A DNA stretch of 25,800 bases from a virus. The notes below the pieces were generated by a model. It ran no database searches. It had not been told where the DNA came from and was given only the letters and a program-made list of their open reading frames with translations. Every line of letters starts with the position of its first letter. Position 1 is the stretch's first letter. Made by a program: the position numbers and the translations under genes. The DNA lies in IMG/VR virus record IMGVR_UViG_3300025781_000064, positions 1 through 25,800 of that record; one strand, 5' to 3'. This document shows, one piece after another, positions 20,181 to 25,800 of this stretch.

Positions 20181-22334
20181 ATGATTATCAATCATGCTCC
20201 ACAAAACGAAGCCATCATTTCTAATGTAAGTGAGGTTGGTGAGTTTCGTATTCGCAATAGTGCCAAGGCTTTTAACATCTTGAGTTCGGGTCTGTATGCT
20301 AACAAGATCCGTGCTATTATCCGTGAACTATCTTGTAATGCAGTTGACAGCCATGTTGCGGCTGGTAAACACAATACACCTTTTGATGTGCATCTGCCTA
20401 ATGCATTAGAGCCTTACTTCAGCATCCGTGACTATGGTACTGGCTTGAGTCATGATCAGGTTACAAACATCTACACCACATACTTTGAGTCCACAAAGAC
20501 TGCATCCAATGAATTCATTGGTGCATTGGGACTCGGTTCAAAGTCACCCTTCTCCTATACGGACAATTTTACGGTTACCGCGGTACAGAACGGTAAGAAG
20601 GGAATCTACTCTGCCTTCATTAATGAACAAGGCGTGCCATCTATCGCATTGATGATGGATGAAGAAACCACAGACCCTAACGGTGTTGAGGTTCGCTTTG
20701 CTGTAGCCGAACAACATGACTTTGAGAAGTTCCGTTTTGAGGCTAGGCAGGTGTACGAATACTTCAAACTGCGTCCTGTGGTTAGTGGCAACGCCGACTT
20801 CGAGTTTAAGGACCCTGAATACAAAGAAACAGATATTATTCCAGGTGTTCACTATGCCGATGGCAGTCGTAATAGCTATGCTATCATGGGTAACATTAAG
20901 TATCCAATTGACATTCCTAACAGTGACAAGGTGCTTGGTGTACTGCATGGTCTGTTGCAGTGCAGTCTTGTCATGGAATTCAATATCGGCGAACTTGACT
21001 TTCAAGCAAGTCGTGAAGGCTTGAGTTATATTCCTCAAACAATCGAGGCTATCAAAAAGAAACTGGAAGCATTGAATAATCAATTGGCAATTCATATTGC
21101 AGTTGAGGCTGACAAAATTGATAACTTGTGGGAACGAGCAATTTACTTGAGCAAGCGTCATGAGGACTATCTGTTTAAGCAGGCAGTTATCAAGTATCTA
21201 AAAGACACTAAGTTTCCGTTGTTGGATACTAACACAAATTATTGGAGTTTATTAAAGAGTTTTCCTCTTGAAACCAAAGAATTGGCTAGTAAGTATAACA
21301 TTGTGATTCGTGGCTTTACCAAAAGCCGTAGTTATAATGTATGTTCTATTATTAAGCCAAAGTCTTCACATACGACTGTAAACGGCGTTGGTGTGTTGTT
21401 TGACGAATGGGATATCCGTGTAAGTGATAGCACTTACTTTGTGTTCAACGATACAAAAGTTGGTGCGTTGGAACGCGCAAAATTTCATTGGAAAAATTCC
21501 AAGTCAATTACACATAATTCAACTGTGTATGTGATCGAGGCTGCTGACAAGAAAAAGATGGTAGAGAAGGTTGCTTTCTTAACTGATTTGATGATGCCTC
21601 CTACTAAACAAATACTCAAGGCAAGTGAATTGCTTGAGAAGGAACGAGTAGGTTCGATAGGTGCTAATGTCACTATCATGCGATTGGAAGAAGGTCGTAG
21701 AAATACTTGGCGTGATCGTGGTCAGATGGTATGGCGTGATGCAGGTAAGGCAGATCAGTTTGATGATAACAAAACATATTACTACTTGTCACTAAGTGGT
21801 TTCAAGAGTCTTGGTCTTGTTGAAGATGTTAAGTGTTTGCAAGCACACTTGCACACTAGCAATATCTTTACTGATGATATCTATGGTGTTCGTAAGAATG
21901 ACTTAGAATGGGTTAAGACACAAAAGAACTGGGTCAACTTGGATGAGTTTGTTGTGGGCAAACTGACACAACTGGGCCAAGCAGATGTAATGGGTTTGGT
22001 CAAAAAGAGTATTGACTGGAAAGAATTTTTTCAGTATAATGCTACTACTCATATAAGTAATGTTCATAGTCCATACTTAGTGTTGTACAACACATTTAAG
22101 GATGTAAATGAATCTGATCATAAGTTGCGTTTGAGTTTAGAGTGGTTGTGCCGTCAGTATAAAGTAACGACATCAAATAACATTGATCCAGGTGCTTTGA
22201 TTGACAAATACACTAAAGAGGTTGAGGCTATTAAACAGCGTTATCCGTTGATTAAAGGTCTTAGCAAATATAGTGTTCGTGGTATTGATGTAGCGGAATA
22301 TATTAACTTAATTGACACACAGAAAGGTGTTTGA
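20181..22334 (+). CDS. rIIA: rIIA-like GHKL ATPase protein
   Basis: This 717-aa protein is close in length to T4 rIIA (725 aa). The N-terminal GHKL ATPase domain is clear: N-box E49-L-S-C-N53-A-V-D56, DYGTG at 84-88, and GALGLGSKSPF at 114-124. Around it, AKAFNILSSGLYANKIRAII matches the family. In T4, rIIA and rIIB sit at the inner membrane and let the phage escape exclusion by the lambda rexAB system; the molecular activity is still unclear. The ATG follows CAGGAC. The upstream promoter is sigma70-type. The stop is one base before rIIB, so the two are co-translated. Confidence 0.93.
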   Translation: MIINHAPQNEAIISNVSEVGEFRIRNSAKAFNILSSGLYANKIRAIIRELSCNAVDSHVAAGKHNTPFDVHLPNALEPYFSIRDYGTGLSHDQVTNIYTTYFESTKTASNEFIGALGLGSKSPFSYTDNFTVTAVQNGKKGIYSAFINEQGVPSIALMMDEETTDPNGVEVRFAVAEQHDFEKFRFEARQVYEYFKLRPVVSGNADFEFKDPEYKETDIIPGVHYADGSRNSYAIMGNIKYPIDIPNSDKVLGVLHGLLQCSLVMEFNIGELDFQASREGLSYIPQTIEAIKKKLEALNNQLAIHIAVEADKIDNLWERAIYLSKRHEDYLFKQAVIKYLKDTKFPLLDTNTNYWSLLKSFPLETKELASKYNIVIRGFTKSRSYNVCSIIKPKSSHTTVNGVGVLFDEWDIRVSDSTYFVFNDTKVGALERAKFHWKNSKSITHNSTVYVIEAADKKKMVEKVAFLTDLMMPPTKQILKASELLEKERVGSIGANVTIMRLEEGRRNTWRDRGQMVWRDAGKADQFDDNKTYYYLSLSGFKSLGLVEDVKCLQAHLHTSNIFTDDIYGVRKNDLEWVKTQKNWVNLDEFVVGKLTQLGQADVMGLVKKSIDWKEFFQYNATTHISNVHSPYLVLYNTFKDVNESDHKLRLSLEWLCRQYKVTTSNNIDPGALIDKYTKEVEAIKQRYPLIKGLSKYSVRGIDVAEYINLIDTQKGV

Positions 22335-22335
22335 A

Positions 22336-23100
22336 ATGACCTATCCATTTATTGTTCAAGGTAATAACATTACAGTCGTTATTGGTAACAAACCATATAC
22401 GATTAGTAAATCACACATCACCTATCAAAAGGTGTTGGATGCTATCAAGGCAGGTGACTGGGATACCGTTAAAGATATTATCGATCCTAAGAAGGTCGTA
22501 TTGAATTACGGTCAAGGTAATGTGAGTGTCCAGGGCGAGAAGTTGTTCTGGAAGGGTAAGGAAATGCATAACGCATTGACTAAGCGTATGATTGCTATGT
22601 TGCAAGATGGTTTCCCAATCGAGCCACTAGTTTACTTCATGGAAAACTTGATGGAAAACCCAAGTCACCGTGCAGTGAATGAGTTGTATGGCTTCTTAGA
22701 AAAGAATGACTTGCCAATTACACCTGATGGTTTTTTCCTTGCTTACAAGAAAGTTCGCAATGACTACATGGATATCCATAGTGGTACATTCAATAACAGT
22801 GTTGGTTACATCTGTGAAATGGATCGTAATACTGTTGATGATGACAAGGATAATACTTGTAGCACTGGTTTGCACTTTTGTAGTCAAGAGTATCTAAGTC
22901 ACTTTGGTGGCAGTGATAGTCGCACAATGATTTTGCAAATCAACCCTGCGGATGTTGTAAGTATTCCTCGTGATTACAACAATAGCAAAGGTCGTACTTG
23001 CAAGTATGTTGTTATTGGTGAATTGGGTGTTGATCCTGAGGAAGCATTCACTGCACCTGTGCAAGAAAATGCAAACACTGACGATTACAACGAAATCTAA
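22336..23100 (+). CDS. rIIB: rIIB-like protein
   Basis: This 254-aa protein is a shortened rIIB (T4 rIIB 312 aa). The N-terminus (YTISKSHITYQKVLDAIKAG) and the C-terminal domain LPITPDGFFLAYKKVRNDYM with SVGYICEMDRNTVDDDKDN and CSTGLHFCSQEYL are typical of the family. I start at ATG 22336; an in-frame TTG at 22312 lies inside rIIA and has no ribosome site. It works with rIIA, and the gene order and coupling are as in T4. A strong terminator follows within a few bases, closing the operon. Confidence 0.92.
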   Translation: MTYPFIVQGNNITVVIGNKPYTISKSHITYQKVLDAIKAGDWDTVKDIIDPKKVVLNYGQGNVSVQGEKLFWKGKEMHNALTKRMIAMLQDGFPIEPLVYFMENLMENPSHRAVNELYGFLEKNDLPITPDGFFLAYKKVRNDYMDIHSGTFNNSVGYICEMDRNTVDDDKDNTCSTGLHFCSQEYLSHFGGSDSRTMILQINPADVVSIPRDYNNSKGRTCKYVVIGELGVDPEEAFTAPVQENANTDDYNEI

Positions 23101-23122
23101 AAGCCCCCGAAAGGGGCTTTTT
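23101..23122 (+). terminator. Rho-independent terminator after rIIB
   Basis: AAGCCCC (23101-23107) pairs with GGGGCTT (23113-23119) and is followed by TTT. The stem can extend by two A-T pairs into the rIIB stop codon. Confidence 0.88.
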
Positions 23123-23125
23123 AGT

Positions 23126-23143
23126 GGCTAAAAATGAATACTT
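23126..23143 (-). repeat. 18-bp inverted repeat, right copy
   Basis: The reverse complement of 19789-19806 (AAGTATTCATTTTTAGCC). Together with the partial direct copy AGTATTCATTTT at 23168-23179 it forms a local inverted repeat of 12 bp with a 25-bp spacer. The 190-bp gap up to 23316 holds these repeats and a promoter, and no gene. Confidence 0.85.
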
Positions 23144-23255
23144 TTATATCTTAAAAAAGTAAACTATAGTATTCATTTTATCCATTCAGGAACACTAGGA
23201 CCAATACTTTATTTCATAATACATACTCTCAAGCTATTTTTTAATCTACCAATAT

Positions 23256-23284
23256 TTGACAATAAATGGTTTTGGATATATAAT
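23256..23284 (+). promoter_or_regulatory. Consensus sigma70-type early promoter
   Basis: TTGACA (23256-23261), a 17-bp spacer and TATAAT (23279-23284), with the same AATAAAT and AGAATCTTAaACAGT flanks as the promoters at 1136 and 1443. It drives the genes at 23317-24376. Confidence 0.92.
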
Positions 23285-23316
23285 AGAATCTTAAACAGTC
23301 AACAACAGGAGTTAAA

Positions 23317-23775
23317 ATGGCTACTCATTCAGCAATTGGTGTGATGCATGGTGACAAGTGTAAGGCAGTCTATTGTCATTGGGATGGCTATCTTAGCCAC
23401 AATGGTCGTGTCTTGCTGGAGCATTATTCTGACAGTGCAAAAGCAAATCACCTCGTTGCACTAGGTGACATTAGTTCGCTGGCTCCTGAAATTGGCGAGA
23501 AGCATCCCTTTAGTCCTTTTGACTTGCCTGAAGAAATGCGTAATATGACACAGGGCCAGTTTGAAGAAAAGTTTGGCAACATGACTACCTTCTATGGTCG
23601 TGACCGTGATGAGACTGGTGTTGAGTTTAAAACATTCTTCAACGATCAAGAATTGTTCGCCGGCATCGATGCAGAATACTTCTATGTGATGCATGACGGT
23701 GTCTGGTTCGTGTCTACTGGCGCTGAGTGGTCGTTGTTGAGCGAAGCAATCGCTAAAGAAACGGAAGTGGCATAA
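23317..23775 (+). CDS. Conserved phage protein, MATHSAIGV family
   Basis: This 152-aa protein belongs to a family seen in many phages that opens with MATHSAI, a Val/Lys stretch and YCHWDGY, then LGDISSL. The block DKCKAVYCHWDGYLSHNGRVLLEHY is the most typical part. Its function is unknown to me. It is soluble and acidic. The ATG follows CAGGAG. The stop overlaps the next ATG by one base, so it is the first gene of a three-gene early operon. Confidence 0.82.
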   Translation: MATHSAIGVMHGDKCKAVYCHWDGYLSHNGRVLLEHYSDSAKANHLVALGDISSLAPEIGEKHPFSPFDLPEEMRNMTQGQFEEKFGNMTTFYGRDRDETGVEFKTFFNDQELFAGIDAEYFYVMHDGVWFVSTGAEWSLLSEAIAKETEVA

Positions 23776-24038
23776 TGAAAACATTGGAAAAATTAGTTAA
23801 GAAATTTGGTCTTGTTCAAGACAAGCGTTATAAGAAAGGTAAAGTTTTTCGTTTGAAAGGTGGCTTTCCTAATCGTGATGTCCTAGAAAAAATAGGATAT
23901 GACCTGATATGTGTAGACAGTGTAAGCACAGTTTACAAATCTTGGACTGATGGTTCTGTTGTGTCCTCATCTATGTACAAAGGTGACTTTGCATTTGATG
24001 ACAAGGCAAACAGTTCTTACAAATATGACATGTATTGA
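23775..24038 (+). CDS. Small basic protein of unknown function
   Basis: This 87-aa basic protein (MKTLEKLVKKFGLVQDKRYKK...) has a helical, lysine-rich start followed by strands around DLICVDSVSTVYKSW. It ends SSYKYDMY. No known family. Its ATG overlaps the preceding stop (TAATG), so translation is coupled. Confidence 0.72.
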   Translation: MKTLEKLVKKFGLVQDKRYKKGKVFRLKGGFPNRDVLEKIGYDLICVDSVSTVYKSWTDGSVVSSSMYKGDFAFDDKANSSYKYDMY

Positions 24039-24046
24039 AAGTAGAT

Positions 24047-24376
24047 ATGGAAGCAGTAGTAGAAACAACAGTTTGGAGTGATAGCAATAATGCCAATCAT
24101 ACATACTTGCTTGACGGAAGCAAAATGGTTGCGTATATCAAGGTTGGTTCTACTACTCCTGTCTATTTCAAAAACCCGATCACAATCGACAAGCGTGGTC
24201 GTAAGTTTGTGTCAGTAAAGCCAAATCCCTTTAAGAAAATTAAGGAAAAGAGTACAATCATCAAAGTGTCAGGTAGTAAAGGTGCAGTATATTCTATCGA
24301 CACCGAAGATAAAACATGCACATGCGCGGGATTTCAGTTTAGGTCGACCTGTAAACACTTACAGTTGCTGCCGTGA
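24047..24376 (+). CDS. SWIM zinc-finger protein
   Basis: This 109-aa protein ends with a SWIM finger: C-T-C-AGFQFRST-C-K-H (CxC-x8-CxH), a zinc module that binds nucleic acid or proteins. The front part is beta-rich, with NANHTYLLDGSKMVAYIKVG and a basic NPFKKIKEK stretch. The start is uncertain: ATG 24047 is chosen, but an in-frame TTG at 24035 overlapping the preceding stop would add four residues and give tighter coupling. The last 43 bases overlap the homing endonuclease on the other strand, and the protein ends only five residues after the CKH, so its C-terminus may have been trimmed by the insertion. Confidence 0.78.
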   Translation: MEAVVETTVWSDSNNANHTYLLDGSKMVAYIKVGSTTPVYFKNPITIDKRGRKFVSVKPNPFKKIKEKSTIIKVSGSKGAVYSIDTEDKTCTCAGFQFRSTCKHLQLLP

Positions 24377-24972
24377 TACCTTGCAAGGGGTGAAGGAGCA
24401 AAGAATTTTTTGCAATGCGGACATTCTGATTTTGTCCTATTTTTTGCCCTAAATGATTGAAGTTCTTTTGCTGAATTAGTTTGTTTCTTGCCGTACATAG
24501 GGTTAGCCATTCCTGAATTATCTTTTCCTCTAGTAGACATTGATCGTGATTTCTTTAGCTGGTCAGACTTTTCTTTACCGTACAAGTCCTCATATGATTT
24601 GCCCTTAAATCTCATAATTGCACGGGACGCTTGCGCTATCTTTTCAGAGTCTGAATGAGTTTTTCCGTACATACCATTAATTTCACCAAAACATCCTCCG
24701 CCGTCTCCGTTTTCTTCTTTTAAGTTAGCCCATTTTTTGCTATCAACTACGGACCATAATCTACTATAAAATAGGCCCCATGCTCTTATTGCTGATTTAG
24801 AAATACAACGGTGTAGTATTTTAGTATCATATGCATATCCGTGTTTTTGTAAGTGAAGATTCCATCTTGTTCCTGATCCTGTATATTTGTGTGGATCAAG
24901 TTTGGAAGTATAACCCAAATAGTTTAGGCCAGTGATTCTATGTGTCTTTACATAGAGGTAATAAATAGTCAT
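24334..24972 (-). CDS. GIY-YIG homing endonuclease, copy 2
   Basis: This 212-aa protein has the GIY-YIG module at the N-terminus (YYLYVKTHRITGLNYLGYTS), NUMOD3-like repeats (GMYGKTHSD, NPMYGKKQTN) and the C-terminal zinc finger CPHCKKFFAPSPLARYHGSNC, which aligns with that of the first copy. The two proteins share start MTIYY and finger but diverge in the middle, so they are related elements with different targets. The gene is antisense; its 3' end runs into the SWIM gene. The ATG is preceded by AAAAGGAGC. The leader repeats that of the gene at 19693. Confidence 0.92.
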   Translation of the reverse strand: MTIYYLYVKTHRITGLNYLGYTSKLDPHKYTGSGTRWNLHLQKHGYAYDTKILHRCISKSAIRAWGLFYSRLWSVVDSKKWANLKEENGDGGGCFGEINGMYGKTHSDSEKIAQASRAIMRFKGKSYEDLYGKEKSDQLKKSRSMSTRGKDNSGMANPMYGKKQTNSAKELQSFRAKNRTKSECPHCKKFFAPSPLARYHGSNCKCLQVDLN

Positions 24973-24998
24973 GCTGATTGCTCCTTTTAAGCGTTAGA

Positions 24999-25028
24999 GT
25001 AGTTGGGAATCTCACCTCCGCGAACTAC
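24999..25028 (-). promoter_or_regulatory. GTAGTT/AACTAC hairpin in the second homing-gene leader
   Basis: Same stem as at 19720-19749; the loop sequence differs, so the stem rather than the loop is conserved. Confidence 0.5.
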
Positions 25029-25033
25029 ACTTA

Positions 25034-25041
25034 TATTTATT
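25034..25041 (-). promoter_or_regulatory. T4-late-like box AATAAATA of homing gene 2
   Basis: AATAAATA on the minus strand at the same distance from the ATG as the GATAAATA of the first copy. Confidence 0.45.
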
Positions 25042-25049
25042 CCAAACTA

Positions 25050-25078
25050 TTGACAATTATTAAAATATACTATATAAT
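25050..25078 (+). promoter_or_regulatory. Consensus sigma70-type promoter
   Basis: TTGACA (25050-25055), a 17-bp spacer and TATAAT (25073-25078). It drives the phosphoesterase gene at 25102. Confidence 0.9.
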
Positions 25079-25101
25079 ATGATATTAATAGGAAATTTAT
25101 T

Positions 25102-25800
25102 ATGAAAGTAGCCTTGGCGTCGGACATCCATTTGGAGTTCCAAGATATCATACTGAAAAACACAGAGAACGCAGAGGTTCTTATACTGTCCGGCGACATC
25201 CTTGTCGCTGAGGACCTGCACAACCATCCTGAAATGGATTATAGTATGTACTCCAATGTCAATCTTGCTGACCTTGGTCGTAGACAAGCTGTTGCACTGC
25301 GCTTCCGTGACTTTTTAAAGCGTGTTAGTTTCCAGTTCCCACATGTTGTTTACATTGCAGGTAACCATGAATTCTATCATGGTAAGTGGAAAGCATCGTT
25401 GCAATACTTGCGTGATGAATGTGCCAAGTTTGCCAATGTCTACTTCCTTGAAAAAGAACTTAAGGTTATCAATGATGTAACATTCATTGGTGCTACATTG
25501 TGGACTGACTGTAATAAGGGTGATCCATTGACACTTCATGCATTGGCTGATATGATGAATGATTACAAAATCATTCGCAATGACGAGCATAATTACTGCA
25601 AGTTACGCCCTGCACATAGTATGTATCGTCACCAACAAACACTTGCTTACTTGAAAGCAGTACTTCCTGACATGAAAGATAGCAAGGTTGTGTTTGTAGG
25701 ACATCACGCACCTACTAAATTGAGTACGCATGACCGATATAAGCACAAAGTACATGAACTAATGAACGGTGGCTACAGTAGCGACCTGAGTGAATTCATC
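25102..25800 (+). CDS. Metallophosphoesterase (calcineurin-like), 3' end outside window
   Basis: The frame is open to the window end (233 codons), so the gene is partial here. The two-metal site is intact: ASDIHLEF (Asp8, His10), LSGDI (Asp at 32), AGNHEFY and VGHHAPT. It should hydrolyse a phosphoester, possibly a nucleotide or nucleic-acid substrate, in the cytoplasm; the substrate is not evident. The last motif (GHxH) would lie beyond the window. The ATG follows AGGAAAT and a consensus promoter. Compare the catalytically dead relative at 15848-16549. Confidence 0.88.
   Translation, partial: MKVALASDIHLEFQDIILKNTENAEVLILSGDILVAEDLHNHPEMDYSMYSNVNLADLGRRQAVALRFRDFLKRVSFQFPHVVYIAGNHEFYHGKWKASLQYLRDECAKFANVYFLEKELKVINDVTFIGATLWTDCNKGDPLTLHALADMMNDYKIIRNDEHNYCKLRPAHSMYRHQQTLAYLKAVLPDMKDSKVVFVGHHAPTKLSTHDRYKHKVHELMNGGYSSDLSEFI

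Larger units (their letters stand above)
24961..25041 (-). repeat. Homing-gene leader repeat, copy 2
   Basis: Gap-free match to 19682-19762. It includes the first codons, ribosome site, hairpin GTAGTT/AACTAC (24999-25004 and 25023-25028) and a late-type AATAAATA box at 25034-25041. Confidence 0.9.

Noticed and set aside
1-25800. tRNA genes, insertion sequences or an integrase with attachment sites
   Set aside because: No cloverleaf-like sequence, transposase or integrase was recognised in the gaps or frames; a tRNAscan run would be needed to exclude tRNAs fully.

Overview
The window looks like part of a large T4-like myovirus genome. The evidence is a rIIA/rIIB pair, a T4 gp30-type ATP-dependent DNA ligase, two free-standing GIY-YIG homing endonucleases, many small overlapping ATGA-coupled genes, and T4-late-like (A/G)ATAAATA boxes beside near-consensus sigma70 promoters. 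The DNA is AT-rich. The chaperone and protease genes look proteobacterial, so a Gram-negative, probably aquatic, proteobacterial host is likely; that is inference. No tRNA, rRNA, CRISPR array or insertion sequence was seen.

Layout. 1-310 holds the end of one plus-strand block. A minus-strand HEXXH metallopeptidase-like gene follows (342-1076). From 1132 to 8251 lie mostly small plus-strand genes of early character: an OB-fold-like protein, several tiny membrane proteins and lipoproteins, a protein ending in the bacterial SSB C-terminal tip, DNA ligase, two tandem paralogous lipoproteins and a zinc-ribbon protein. Five members of the promoter set share TTGACAATAAAT with 17 bp to the -10 box; two of them lie in a perfect 59-bp direct repeat.

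From 8287 to 19108 the window changes character. It holds a 4-TM coiled-coil protein, a periplasmic pair resembling LPP20 and FlgT, and then a protein-quality-control island: clpX, rpsU (bS21), dnaK, hsp20, clpS and, after three other genes, clpP. Several genes here have a T4-late-like box a few bases before the start codon. The leaders of dnaK and hsp20 can each fold the Shine-Dalgarno into the same small hairpin, with UUGCU facing AGGA, the hallmark of ROSE RNA thermometers. This is the most striking signal in the window: a phage that appears to bring its own ClpXP protease, N-degron adaptor, Hsp70, small heat-shock protein and ribosomal protein, with heat-responsive translation of the two chaperones.

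Between clpS and clpP lie a metallophosphoesterase-like protein that has lost its catalytic histidines, a Pro/Ala/Lys-rich histone-H1-like protein, and a 506-aa protein with a possible capsid-targeting N-terminus. From 19094 to the end come a homing endonuclease that separates clpP from its terminator, rIIA and rIIB, conserved small phage proteins, a SWIM-finger protein, a second homing endonuclease with the same leader, and the start of an intact metallophosphoesterase that runs off the window.
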